A program made the translations under genes and the position numbers. From Isochrysis galbana (lineage: Eukaryota > Haptophyta > Isochrysidales > Isochrysidaceae), in the NCBI GenBank assembly GCA_018136815.1, contig CM030931.1:4904148-4968147 (forward strand): a stretch of DNA of 64,000 nucleotides, read 5' to 3'. Under the pieces are notes generated by a model. The model was given only the letters and a program-made list of their open reading frames with translations, was not told where the DNA came from and made no database searches. Positions 20,856-31,640 of this stretch are shown in pieces (positions within the stretch are counted from its first letter, which is position 1; the number at the start of each line of letters is the position of its first letter).

Positions 20856-23499
20856 TTACGAGATGGCCAACTTCGGCCGGCAAGTGGGTAGCGGCGAGAA
20901 CGCGAGTTGGCATGACGATCCGGGCACGGCATCTGCGTTGATTGCCACGCAGTTGAAAAACCGGAAGCCGCACTCCACGGGCGGGGGTGAGGGCGCAAAC
21001 AAGGCAACCGGAGTGTACGCAGCAGCGACGGCAGTGGGATCGCTTATGAGCGTCGAAATAAGCACAGCAGCCATTGTCACAACGGCAAGTATGCTGGGGA
21101 GGCGCTTGGAGCGAGGTGATGGTAAATCGAACAACTTCAGTGTGGGCGTGGTGGCCGCGATGGGGCGAGGCGCGGGAGCAGAACCGGCGAGGAATGCAGC
21201 TTCTTGCTGGAGGCTGCGCGTCGTCTCGTCCTTTGGAAGGCCAGCAGACGAGAACAATTTGGGTGCGCTGGCGGGCGAATTTCGAGCAGCAAGCGTGAGA
21301 AGCCGTGAAGCAGTACGCGAGAAGCCCCTGGCCTTGAGCTTGTAGATAGTCTCCGGAGCCAACAGCTTGGCCGCAGACCCCTTGGCGGCGGAGCGACTCA
21401 GCGCGCCCTTGAGGCGTTCCTTGGCTGCATCGTTGTCAGCCCCCTTGAAGGAGAGCCGTCCCTCAGTGCTAACGCGCTTGATGACTGTCGGGATGGCCCG
21501 AACCGATCGGTAGAGCGGGCCTGCATGCACGTCGGGGAGTGCATCCCCTAGCAGCATCTCAAGGTCTACCGCCTCAAGGTCAAAGGAGAAGGAGCTACGC
21601 TTTGTGGGCGGGGGCGCGGGGGCCTCCACGCGGCAACGTTTAGCCGAGGCCGCTAGCGATGACTCGTCAAGGGAGTCCTGGCGACGACGGCGAATGGCAT
21701 CAATGCGCGGCGACTCGAGCGTGTTGTCGAGGAGGTTTTGCAGCGTGGCAGCGAGGTCGTCATCACCAATGCTCATGGCCTCGGCTGCCATCGTCTCTAC
21801 GAAGGCGTCCACGACGTCGGAGGCGGGGGCCGGCGCAAGCGCGAGCCCTGATTGGGTACCACGGAAGCTCAAGTCCGAGGGCATCACCGACGGGGGCAAC
21901 ATGGGCACTTCGGCGGCGCCCTCGGGCAGCGGCGAGTCGTGGCCGGAATAGAGAGAACGTGGCGAGGACAAGACAGAGCTTGTCGGAGAGGAGATGGACG
22001 AGTTGAGCGAGCGCACGTTGGTGTTCACGCCGTCAGGTGCGTGATGCAGAGGGGCCGAAGGCGGCGAAAACTCGCCCATGCCGGCGGCGTTGATCCCTGC
22101 GACCATGAAGAGGTACGCATGCCCAGGCGACAGGTTGCCCACACGAGCACAGGGCTCTGGTGAGTCGGTGTTGTCGATGCCGACCTACGCACGGGAACGG
22201 TGTAGGGGTGTGCATGAGCTCAGGCGCATTTCCAAGCCGCCACAACGAGTATCTGCAGCGCGGGACGTTATCCAAATTACCTGCCATGAGCTGCCGCCGT
22301 CAATGGAGAAGCGCAGTTGATACGCCGTCAGCTCTGGCTCGCCGCTTGGAGGCGGCGTTGGAGCCTTCCACCACAGGTGGACGCCACCCATGCCGTCGGG
22401 GACGCAGGTGACATCCTTGGGCGCCCCGGGACGGTGCAAGTTGGCGAGATGCTGGGTCTGGAAGTTGTTGGCCGAGAAACATTTGTGGCAGATATGGCAA
22501 TACCGCTTGCCAGGCTTGGCCCGCCCACCTGCCCCGCCCGGCTTGGCAGCCGAATGGAAGACTTCGCCAGCAGGGGACTCAAACCAGATCACCTGCACGC
22601 AGATGGGGCTAAACTCTTGGCGCATGCGCACCGATCGCAGGGGCAAGGCCGCGGCGCGCGCCAATTTGCTACTTTTTATTCGAGAGGGGTGGGTTCAAAG
22701 CGCTTGCCTTCCGTGTTTTCAACTGAACGCGAAGGAAGAAGTCCACGCCAATCTCTTCCAACAGGAACGGCTCCTACAGCAATGGGGCGAGCGGTGGTGA
22801 GAAGAGATTTCAGGAAATGACTTTATGCGGTGGCTCTGACTGCTACGTGTGGCATTATCACCCGCCCACACTGCCATGAAGTGAGAGGCGGCTGGGTGCA
22901 GCAGCCGATCCCTCACCTCCTCGGTGTTTGGCCCATCGCAATACAGCTCAAACTCGGGCCATGCTTCTAGAGAGACGGATCCACCATTGAGCTTGGCGAG
23001 CATCCAGGCGGAGCGTGGCACAGTATTGGGATGATGAGCGATCGATGCAGCTGCGACGAAGACGAGCCCCGCGCCCACTTCCGACGCAATGTGCCAAGTG
23101 CTGGTATCCGCCTGTGAGGGAGCCGCACAGCGACAGTGGGAGAGAGGAAGGTGTTGGTATTGGTGGGAGTGGTGGTGGTGTGGGCACACGGAGCGCGCCT
23201 GGGCGGGCGACGCGTTTCAGCCCGGCCCTCACCTGGTAGTAGATGTGCAGTATGCCCGATCCTGCGGCGGGCTTGACGTAGTGCGGCCGCTCTCCGATGA
23301 CTGGCTCGACAGTGTCGCGCTGAGGGGTTTGAGGCGAAAGGGGGGTGTGGGGAAAGGAGGAAGGGCTAGGCGGGGAAAAGAGCGTGAGGTGGGTGTTCGC
23401 CTTGGCGCGCACCGTCCATCTGCCGTTGAGGAAGTCGACGCTCTCCGGCGCGCCACGGCTGATCAGCTTGGCGTGGCGCTCGAAGACGGCCGCCGACAT
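20856..23499 (-). CDS. Zinc-finger plus fibronectin-III protein with C-terminal hydrophobic helix
   Basis: Five exons with GT-AG introns, all phase 0: 23499-23413, 23319-23233, 23111-22917, 22592-22281, 22184-20856; 669 residues. Residues 1-123 form a beta-rich module (LNGRWT, PHYVKP, ILHIYYQ, TWHIASEVG, VPRSAWMLA) of a kind I have seen in algal proteins: a strand pattern NGR-Y...LYY...W.I...W. Residues 155-176 are a C2H2 finger (C-x2-C-x12-H-x4-H), and residues about 178-280 a fibronectin-III domain (LTAYQLRFSIDGGSSW, HAYLFMVAGINAAGMGEFSP). A Ser/Pro-rich linker with basic patches (KRCRVEAP) follows, then a helical part and near residue 590 a hydrophobic stretch (LPSILAVVTMAAVLISTLIS) long enough to cross a membrane. 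No signal peptide is seen. The mix of a zinc finger, possible nuclear signals and a tail-like helix makes its location uncertain; no function is claimed. Confidence 0.75.
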
Positions 23500-24440
23500 T
23501 GCTGGCTCTCGAGGGCGTCGGTAGCTGCGGGAGGACCCGCGCGCTCTTTCACGCCTCGACGGCAGTTTTATCTCTCTCGCAGGGGTGCGCTGCGGGGGTG
23601 CCCCGCGCTCCCCGGGTCCCTTGCCTCTCTTCCCCCCCTCCCCCCCCTCACTCTCTCTTTGCTCCCCCCCTCCTCCTCTACCTTCCGCCGCCTCCCCTCC
23701 CCTTTCTCCTCCCCCTCTCTCTCCCTCTTCCCTCTCACCCCTCCTTCCTCTTTTTCCCTGCAGCTGTTGGGTCCCCCCCCCCCGCGCGCGGGATGGGAGG
23801 GTGGGGGGGGGCGCGCGCGGGGCGGGGAGAAGCTCGAGAGCGGGAGGGGGAGAGGCTAGCGGCCAGAGCGCCTGCTTGTGTGAGGGCCTCACGCGCCTTT
23901 TGACCGACGCTCGGTAGAGAAGTGGGGTACTCTACCATTCAAAACAATACTACTCTAGTACTACCTCTGTTCCATCTCTACTGAGACGTCACCAAGGAGG
24001 CTTAGACACTAGTATTGGGGCCCCACCAAAGACATCAGAGGGGAGAGGGTAAATCGGGGTTTAACAGGAACATTTTGTTTCATCTCAACAGCGTGATTCG
24101 CACCAACGGACAGAGTCACAAAGAAAGGTATTCTTTCGGTGTCCGAGTCACAAAGAAAGGTATTCTATTTCTATTCGGTGTCCTCGAGCACATGAGCACA
24201 TCACGGCATCACGGCGGTGCGGCAAAGCATACTCATTCGATCCCTCCACCTTAACGATGCGCGCCAACACCATGCTTTTGGTATTGAAGAGAGCACTAAG
24301 CACTAAGCACTAAGTTCTAAGTTCCTCGGGGGGGTAGTCAGTATTCATTGTTCATTGTTCATTGTCATTGATCATTGATCATTGAATGCTTGCTCACACT
24401 CACACTTGACACTTGACACTTGCACGGTGGCAAAATAAAG
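23500..24440. other. Intergenic, pyrimidine-rich then short tandem repeats
   Basis: Bases 23620-23780 are CT-rich (promoter side of the minus-strand gene). A 34-base unit GAGTCACAAAGAAAGGTATTC plus TTTCGGTGTCC is duplicated at 24112-24181. At 24290-24420 lie several short tandem repeats: CACTAAG (x3), TTCATTG (x4), ATTGATC (x3), ACACTTG (x3). No gene seen. Confidence 0.5.
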
Positions 24441-24953
24441 GGGGAGTCTCGCCAATGCCATTGGCCAATGCCAATGCAATGCAAATGCCAATGCGGAATG
24501 CGCTGTGGCTGTGGTTGCCCACCAGCACCCTTGCTTGCGGGATGCCGGCAGACGTCCTGCCTCAACCGGTTGATGATTGATGATCGGCTGACCTCGGCCG
24601 GATAGCGCGCGACGGCCTTCATGCACGCCGCTCACAGCGAAACACGACACCATAGGCATCGCCAGCTTGTTAGAGCAAGGCTGATCTGCCAGCCGCCATA
24701 CCCGAGGCCTGAATACCGCCGCACCACCGCTATTGCAGGGTTTGGGATCCGTCCCCGCTGTGCCCATAGCGTCACCCAAGGCCATCAGTGCCGTTGCTGC
24801 GCGAATGCTCACATCGATGCTCTACAAGACTACAATTCTCAAGGCTATAAATCTCTCTACTTTACTCCAGATGGACTAGCCGCACCCGAACTCGGCCGCG
24901 CCGCAGCCGCTCTCCCCCCTCTGCCGTCCTCTTTCGTCGCCTTCACCCGCACG
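24441..24953 (+). promoter_or_regulatory. Upstream region of cysteine synthase with CCAAT cluster and TATA box
   Basis: CCAAT occurs at 24452, 24465, 24471 and 24488 with an inverted ATTGG at 24460, all within 45 bases. A TATAAA lies at 24846-24851, about 108 bases before the ATG at 24954. The upstream open frame merges with the gene but starts before the TATA box, so I do not include it in the protein. Function of the motifs is inferred from position only. Confidence 0.45.
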
Positions 24954-26096
24954 ATGCTGATGCTGCGCTCGGGCGCGCTCGGCGGGCGCGGACTGGCCTC
25001 TCGTCGTCTCTCGTCCAAGATCTGCCAGAACGTGACGGAGGCCATCGGGCACACGCCGATGGTGCAGCTCAATCGCGTGGTGGGGCCACACTGCAAGGCG
25101 AAGCGTGTGCTCGCCAAGCTTGAGATGCAGAACCCGGGCGGCTCGGTTAAGGATCGGATCGCGCTCGGGATGATCGAGGCGGCCGAGAAGCGCGGCGAAA
25201 TCCACCCCGACCGCACTACTATCGTTGAGGCCACCTCAGGGAACACCGGCATCGGCATTGCAATGGTATGCGCCGCGCGAGGATACAAGTGCATCATCAT
25301 CATGCCGCAGCTCCCGCCAATGATGGAGCGCTACATCATCTGCCGCAAGTTTGGCGCACATGTCCACCTGACAGCCGGCGCGCCCGGCGCACCTATGGTG
25401 GAGAACATGTTTAGCCACCTCAGCGATCTGCTCGCCAATAACAAGGACTATTGGTCACCGCTCCAGTTTGAGAACCGCGACAACGTCCTCACCCATGAAG
25501 AGACCACCGGCCCCGAGATTTGGGATCAGACCGATGGTGAGGTGGACTTCTTTGTCGCGGGTGCTGGCACGGGCGGGACAATGGCGGGAGTAGGACCGTT
25601 CCTGAAGAAGAAGAAGCCGAGCATCGTGAACGTGTGTGTCGAACCGAGCGAGTCGCGTGTCATGACTGGCGCCGCAAGCGACAAGCACACCATCGTAGGC
25701 ATCGGTGCAGGCATCCCGCTAAAGTTCATCGAGGAGCTTGACCCAGGTGCGGAATGGCGGGATGGGCCACGCGGCGCCGTTGATCGCTTCGCCTGCGCCT
25801 CCTCAGAAGAGTCGACAGCATGGGCCAACAGGCTTGCTGCTGAGGAAGGTCTGTTGGTAGGACCTAGCACTGGCGCTGCGTGCAAGGTCGCATGCGACAT
25901 CGCGTCGTCCGACGAAGCCGCAGGTAAGACGGTAGTCGTTGTTTTTCCCTCGTCGGGAATCCGTTACATCACTCATCCGATGTGGGCCGGAATCAAAATG
26001 GAAGCAGCCTCCATCCTCGCCCCGCCACCAGACTTCTCCAACGCCCCGCCTCTCCTACGTTGGCGCTCCGAGGAATACGTTCCACCAGATCCTTGA
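24954..26096 (+). CDS. Cysteine synthase (O-acetylserine thiol-lyase), organelle-targeted
   Basis: A single exon of 380 residues from MLMLRSGALGGRGLASRRLS. That N-terminus is basic, Ser/Arg-rich and lacks acids, like a mitochondrial presequence. The enzyme body follows: ICQNVTEAIGHTPMVQLNRV, the PLP lysine in NPGGSVKDRIAL (Lys66), TSGNTG (94-99) that binds the substrate carboxylate, GTGGT (205-209) for the PLP phosphate, and GPSTGAA with the Ser that contacts the PLP ring nitrogen. It makes cysteine from O-acetylserine and sulfide. I chose Met at 24954 because the upstream frame contains the TATA box and is not conserved-looking. The variant MPQLPPMMERYIICRKFGA replaces the usual MPASMSLERR stretch. 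The C-terminus extends about 40 residues beyond the core. A related beta-replacing enzyme such as cyanoalanine synthase is possible. Confidence 0.88.
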   Translation: MLMLRSGALGGRGLASRRLSSKICQNVTEAIGHTPMVQLNRVVGPHCKAKRVLAKLEMQNPGGSVKDRIALGMIEAAEKRGEIHPDRTTIVEATSGNTGIGIAMVCAARGYKCIIIMPQLPPMMERYIICRKFGAHVHLTAGAPGAPMVENMFSHLSDLLANNKDYWSPLQFENRDNVLTHEETTGPEIWDQTDGEVDFFVAGAGTGGTMAGVGPFLKKKKPSIVNVCVEPSESRVMTGAASDKHTIVGIGAGIPLKFIEELDPGAEWRDGPRGAVDRFACASSEESTAWANRLAAEEGLLVGPSTGAACKVACDIASSDEAAGKTVVVVFPSSGIRYITHPMWAGIKMEAASILAPPPDFSNAPPLLRWRSEEYVPPDP

Positions 26097-26690
26097 AGAG
26101 AACAAGCAAGCGTCGGGCTAGGCTTTCAGGCTAGTAGGACTGAGCGCTGACACCACCATTTGGCCCGACTCAAATCACAACCGGAGGCAACTTTACTTAC
26201 CACAAGCGCACTACCGGAATGTTGCATGCCCGCATCATCGCACCCATGATAACCATCGTGAATTGGCCTTGCCCAGCAACCGGGTTCGCTTTTGGTCTAA
26301 GCTTCCAACCAATACCGTTTGTCTGTTCGAGACAAGTGACAGTTATATTCAACTAAGTTCATTACCTACTTTTATAAGTGGGTGTGGCTGAGTGAGTGGA
26401 GTGGGAGTGGCTGTGGCTGTGGCTGTGGCTTGTGATTTAGAGAATTGTTGAGGCATGGGATGGGGCCCTCCAGGGGCGACCGTGCTCCCGGAGGGCTGAG
26501 CACTGGGGCTGGAGGGAGGCATGGCATCGGCGGGAACACCGCTCACACGAGCATGGGGCGATGGCGGTCGAGAGAGCTCGCCCAGAGCCCCTGGGAGTGC
26601 TGCCATGGGCGCGACTCTCGGGAACTCTGGGACAAGAGAAAACGCGGGAAACACGGGGGGCGCGCGCAAGGAAAGAAAGAGGGCGCACAC
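26097..26690. other. Intergenic between cysteine synthase and a LINE
   Basis: 3-prime UTR of the cysteine synthase gene, then a (GTGGCT)n-like stretch at 26387-26430. Overlapping frames at 26440-26690 on both strands look like repeat sequence. No gene supported. Confidence 0.4.
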
Positions 26691-26695
26691 ATGAA

Positions 26696-27665
26696 AAAAA
26701 AACTTCTTAATAATCTCGCCGCGCGCGCGACCCTGCACAGCCTCCCTGCAGCCACGCCCGCTTCCCTTATCACCCCTCCACCTGCCTTGCGGCTCGTCCC
26801 CTCGTGCTCAACTATCGTTAAACCGATAGGGTCATGGAGCGCGCGCCGCTCCCCTCCCCTCCTGCCGCCCCACCCGCCGCGATGGATGATCGGGCCATGC
26901 TCGACGCCTCGCACCCGAAGCGCCCACGAGAGGGCGCCCCACCGACCAAGGTGCGCACGAGACGCGACCCGAGCCGTCCCCGGACAGCCACACGCCAGCA
27001 AGGACACCATGCCCAGCATGGCCACCACAGCCCCCAACTCCTCCCAACCACTCATGGCCACACGACAGCTGTGACAAGCCGGCTCAGAGCCGCATCCCAT
27101 AGGGAAAGCCGCAAGGCTGGGCCCCTACAAAGCCGCGGTACTGACCCCGTGCGACAGCGACAGCACGAGGCACAGACCTGGCCAGACATCTCACCAACTC
27201 CAAGGGGGGAACAGTCAAACTGGTGCAGCACAAGCTGCACCAGGGGAACGGAATGGCAGACCACCCCCAAGGGAGACCATGAAGATGGCCCTTGGGCCCA
27301 ACCCGCAGTCCCTCGAATGGGTGGAACGCTACGCGAAAGCCTCTAGTGGTAAACCCAACGAGGCCAAATATGAGGGGCTCCGAATGGGCTCCTCTGCCCC
27401 ATGCGTGCTGACCCGCGCCCGCACATCTCCCTCGCCCTTGCAGGTCAGCGAGGCCGCAAACGCCGCCGCACGAGCCGCGTTGCGTGGCGTGGGAGCTGCG
27501 GCAGTGATGCTGCGAGCCCCACGTCCGCACGCGAGGTCGACGGCGGCGACTGCTGCAGCGTGTGCTCGGACGACACCGCGGACGAGTCCACGAACAAGAG
27601 CCAGGAGATCGACTGCACCGAGGACGACCACACACCGTCATCTTGGAAGGTGGGCAAAACACCTT
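26696..27665 (+). pseudogene. LINE remnant: end module, hairpin, ORF1 start, reverse transcriptase scrap
   Basis: It opens with a run of A, CTTCTTAATAATCTCGCC, and a 130-base module (GCAGCCACGCCCGC, CTTGCGGCTCGTCCCCTCGT) known also from 40.06 and 45.87 kb. A hairpin CTATCG-TTAAAC-CGATAG (26812-26829) lies just before ATGGAGCGCGCGCCGC at 26834, the ORF1 start. ORF1 here is open for 170 codons but diverges. From 27279 the frame LEWVERYAKASSGKPN matches LKWVDRYAAASCDKPN beside the FADD box of the LINE at 42.2 kb, so ORF1 and reverse transcriptase are joined by a large deletion. The end (27500-27665) codes an acidic Cys-containing stretch (CCSVCSDDTADEST) that I cannot place. Confidence 0.65.
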
Positions 27666-27669
27666 GCTA

Positions 27670-27860
27670 GATAGTAGATAGATAATAGATAAGTAGGTGT
27701 TCAGAGATCTCGGAGTGCGTGAGCGCGTTAGCTTACTTAGTAGAAAAGCAAAAAACTTGACTACATAACTACATATTTTCTACATATTTGGGCGTGGAGT
27801 CTACATATTTTCAACATATTTCAGCGACATATTTGGGCGATTTTTTCTACATATTTTTAC
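27670..27860. other. AT-rich spacer with repeated ACATATTT units
   Basis: The motif TACATATTT(T/G) or ACATATTTnnGCG recurs five times between 27768 and 27860. No gene. Confidence 0.5.
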
Positions 27861-28190
27861 CTACCCCTAGCCTGATGGGTGATTGTCTCTCTTGGTCTGG
27901 TGCTGGTGTGCTGCTTGTCACAGCCTGTGACCCACCATGGGGTGGGCCAGCATGGCTGTCTTCCTTGGTGTGGCCGGGGCCACGGGCCGTGCGGCGCGAC
28001 CTGGGTCACGCTCACCTGCTCGGCCTCTGCGGGCGGACGCGGTCGCTTCGCCAGCGACAGCTCCATGGGTACTGGGGGGGCTCCCGCGGCGGGGGACCCG
28101 AAGGAGAGGTGGGGAGCGGCGGCGCGCTCCATGGCAACCAACTATAAAGTTAGTTGGCGAGATTATCAAGAAGTTTTTTTTTCAGGGCAC
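27861..28190 (-). pseudogene. LINE 5-prime end, minus strand, with hairpin and end module
   Basis: Read in reverse: a run of A and CTTCTTGATAATCTCGCC (28185-28160), then the hairpin CCAACTA-ACTTTA-TAGTTGG (28157-28138), then TTGCCATGGAGCGCGCCGCC (ORF1 start, ATG at 28133). The ORF1 start then parallels the copy at 30109: SFGSPA, LAKRPRPP and VAPHGPWPRPH. It ends near 27861 without ORF2. Confidence 0.65.
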
Positions 28191-28248
28191 ATTAGGCCGA
28201 GTCAATTACGCAGTAAACTGGACACTATGCAATGGCCAATCCACCGCC

Positions 28249-29565
28249 TCAAGTAGCCTCGTCTGCATTGATCACAACGTACTCGCGAGACGAATATCCA
28301 AAGCGCAGAACGTCTTGCGGCAACAATTCTACATACTTTTGAGCATCGATTCGTTCTCCGTTGATGAACGAGCCGTTCGTCGAGCCTAAGTCCATCAGGT
28401 ACGGGCGTACATGCTTGCTAGTCTTGCCGCTTGAGTCCGTCTTGCTAGTCAAACGAAATTGGATCACCGCATGCTGGGAGGAACAGCTCGGATGATCTAG
28501 CGGGATATCACAAACCCGGCGCTCTCGTCCCATCAAATAGGCGGTCTGACGGTGCACATGGTAGGGCTCGAGGGATTCCTTCCCCTTGAAAACATACAGT
28601 CGCCAGTGCTTGCTGGGTTTCATTGCGTCGGGTGGCTCTGACCATTTGAGTACAACACCATTGACCTTGTTGGACTCCTCAGCTAGCTTTCCGGTCCGAG
28701 CGAAATTAGGTTGGGCCTACCAGATATAGAGGGCGTAGCAGTGATGTGAGCAAGGTACATGCGATCGCGGCTACAGAAATCGGCGCATATGCAACAAGGA
28801 TGAGCTGAGCGGTGGGGATGAGCGCCATGCGATCTGCCACACCTTTGGTATCACCAACTCCTCCTCTTTCTCTTTCTCGCGTTCCAGAGGCTCCAGCTTG
28901 CCCCACATATAAGACCCGTCTGAATTACGTGGAATCCCATCATCCCCTCCGTTCGCTCCCTGCTTTTGTCTTCGCGGCGGAGCCTCATCACCCAAATCCT
29001 CACCCGTAAGTTGGTCCACTTGCCGGAGCGAAAGGGAAATCTTCTCCGGATTGTCGCCCGGAAGCACCTTGACTTTGACCGCTTGTCCTTCGCTCACAAC
29101 CGCCTCAACGTTCTCGACACGATGTTTCGCGAGCTGTGAGATGTGAATCAAGCCGTGCTTGTGGTACCCGTCCAGTGCAACAAAGGCGCCGAAGGGACGG
29201 AGACTTACAACCTTCCCCAACAGAATGGCGCCGCTGGGTGGCAGCACATGCGAGCTCATCGGCTCCGGCGCGCGGCGCGAATCATGTTTCTGCGGAGAGC
29301 GCTCGCCGCGAATGGGTCGTGACGAGCGCTCGTGATCGCGCTCATGCTTGTCGCGCAGCCGTCCATACACACCACGCTCGAACGAGCGTGAGCGTGAGCG
29401 CGAGTCCCCACGCCGTGGCAGCGAGAGAGAGCGGTGGCGGCCGCGTGGCCCTCGTCGGTGGACGTCGGAGCGGTGGTCGCGTCGCCTCCGCTGCTCGCGA
29501 CTCGCCGAGCGAGACGCCGGCGAGCACGACTCTCGCGAGCACGACGACTCGCGGCTCTCCGGCAT
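28249..29565 (-). CDS. RS-rich, S1-domain and FHA-domain protein (SNIP1-type)
   Basis: Two exons, 29565-28843 and 28716-28249, one phase-0 GT-AG intron, 396 residues. Residues 1-105 are Arg/Ser-rich with many RS, RE and RD pairs, as in splicing factors. Residues 112-184 are an S1 RNA-binding fold: GAILLGKVVSLRPFGAFVAL, GLIHISQLAKHRV, KISLSLRQVD. Residues 242-396 match SNIP1 and plant DAWDLE closely: NFARTGKLAEESN, LKWSEPPDA, HWRLYVFKG, then an FHA domain with GRERR, HPSCSSQHAVIQF and DLGSTNGSFINGERI. FHA domains bind phosphothreonine, and SNIP1 acts with the spliceosome and in small-RNA processing. The S1 domain is not part of SNIP1 as I know it; it resembles the S1 of the nucleolar protein ZCCHC17. 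The open frame crosses both parts in one exon, so the fusion is not an assembly artefact. Confidence 0.88.
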
Positions 29566-30070
29566 CGCGGGTGCCGCCGCTCGTCCCTACAGGAGGGGGG
29601 GGGGCTGGTGGTTTTCTTGTTGTGGGACATGAGAAAAGGGGGGTCCCTCCGCCGTCATGCCGTCACTGCCGCCTCCTCCGCCGTGGACCTGCTTAGCGAC
29701 CAAATCGCGTAAGAAGTAAGAAGGCACCGGCCCGCAAGATGTGCTTGGTCTTCTTGAGAGCAACAGGGTCAAAGGCCATGACAACCGCTGGGTCATTTTT
29801 ACACCCTCGTCAAACCGTGTTTGACTGCCCTACCCCTACGCCTACGCACGCCAACGCCGCACACCGCCCACGCCCTATCCAAAGGTAGTACTACTATGAT
29901 ATATGCCGAGATGTCATAAAAATATTCTTGAAGGTGTCCGCTACGCTATCACGTATACTCCCCCCTTCGAGATCACCATTTGGCATCGCCTTTGCCTTTG
30001 CTCCCTCCCCCTCCCTTCCCGCTCCCCCCCTCATCCCTCATTCCTTTCCCTTTTAATACTTCGGTTTTGG
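29566..30070. other. Intergenic, upstream of the SNIP1-type gene
   Basis: Holds the promoter side of the minus-strand gene (29566-29700) and a dispersed repeat near 29792-29835 (TCATTTTTACACCC...GTTTGACTGCCC). No gene. Confidence 0.4.
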
Positions 30071-30084
30071 TTTTGGGTGGTCGC

Positions 30085-31640
30085 CAACTAACTTTATAGT
30101 TGGTTGCCATGGAGCGCGCCGCCGCTCCCCTCCTCTCCTTCGGGTCCCCCGCCGAGGGCGGCCCCCCAGCCCCCACGGAGCAGTCGCTGGCGAAGCGGCC
30201 GCGCCCGCCATCAGAGGCCAAGCAGGTGCGTGCGACCCCGGTCGCGCCACACGGCCCGTGGCCCCGGCCACACCACCCATGGCAGCCATGCTGGCCCCCC
30301 CCATGGGGGACAGCTGGCTGCAGACACCAGCAGAACATGAACAGGCCCACAGGGCCACTCCTCCATTGGGCATGCCTTATGGCAGAGGCCCCTCCCGCCC
30401 TGGCGACGGCCGCACTGCCACGGCAGCGTGGCCCGAGACCAGGCGGCCCTTATGGGCACAACCACTTGACAAGACAACTCAAAAACACGCACAACACACA
30501 ACTCTGGAACCCCTGAGCAGGCCAGGCAACCTCAGCACTCACCACCCCACCCCACAGCCTACCACCCCACATTCCTCAGCAGCCTCCCTACAAGCCACGA
30601 CCGACCCTAGCCCTACTCACCCTTGGCACGCAGGACCCAGACCAAGAAGAAGACGACCAAATGACAGACTCAGACGCCAGTTTCGACCTTTCATTCCACC
30701 AGGAAGGGGACCTCGTACTCAACGAAATGGCGGTCTATGCCGCCATCGTTGAACTACTCCTTGAGCTCGAGGGCGTGGACCCCGAGCCAGACTTTTGGGC
30801 CCGCTCGAACAGGGGCCCCTGGCACATCGCAATCAATGAAGATTGCGCGCAACAATTCCAGACAAAGTACGGTGAGCACACGAACATCCGCATTCAAGGT
30901 ACAGACATAGCCGTTCGCACCAAGATTGAATCGATCGACGAAAAGATTAACAAAAAGGGCACCTCGTCCCGCAAGGCGCTGTACGACGCACTGCAAGATG
31001 TAGCGGCCCACGTGGTCGTCGAAGCAGAGGGCCTCGCTCAAGCATCTCAAATCACCTTAAGCGCCATCGTAAAAGCGATCGAAAGCAACGGCTTCACCTT
31101 TCTCAAAGGCAACCGCGAGCGCATGAAGCTCGAGGGAGAATCCGGAACCTTCGTGTCCAAGGTAGCCCACTCGGCCCGCTGGCACCTCTACATCTCAGCG
31201 ACGCAAGGGACCTTCATAAACGGGAACTTTCCGCGCAAGCTTCTACTCTCGATCGACGGCAAGACGATCCCCATCAACTACGCCATTCGGGCGTGCAAGC
31301 CTCTACTCATGCCTCCCGCCATGCAATCACAGCACAAGCTCATGGTACACGGCTCACTCAAAGGCTGCAAGGGTTGGCGCCCCGAGATGGCTTGCGGTCT
31401 CACGCCGATGCACCGCCTTTGCGAATGCGAGGCAGAAGCCGCCAAGCGCAAGGAACGCAACGAAACTTGGAAGGCCACACCCCGCCCAAAATCAGCGCAC
31501 GAGGCGCTAGGCAAAGCCCCGCCCAAGCAATGCGCGAGGTTCACCCAAGGAATCTGCCTCCGCAACAAACGTGGTGTCCGCTGCAACCTCTCTCACGAAG
31601 TCCCCGGCGCATGGATTGACAACAAGTGCACGATCCGCTG
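30085..31640 (+). pseudogene. LINE 5-prime half: hairpin, ORF1 with CCCH zinc finger
   Basis: The hairpin CCAACTA-ACTTTA-TAGTTGG (30087-30106) is followed by TTGCC and ATGGAGCGCGCCGCC at 30109. That frame stops at 30516. A second open frame, 30661 to about 31620, encodes the body of ORF1: an acidic start (MTDSDASFDLSF), a central alpha/beta part (VSKVAHSARWHLYIS, NYAIRACKPLLM) and a C-terminal zinc finger CARFTQGICLRNKRGVRC with the fourth ligand in NLSH (C-x7-C-x8-C-x3-H). Such CCCH or CCHC fingers are usual in LINE ORF1 RNA-binding proteins. At about 31640 the element stops abruptly and the multicopy gene family (minus strand) begins. Confidence 0.65.

Noticed and set aside
24621..24953. 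111-codon N-terminal extension of cysteine synthase
   Set aside because: It contains the TATAAA and a motif-free basic stretch; the Met at 24954 begins a sensible targeting peptide.
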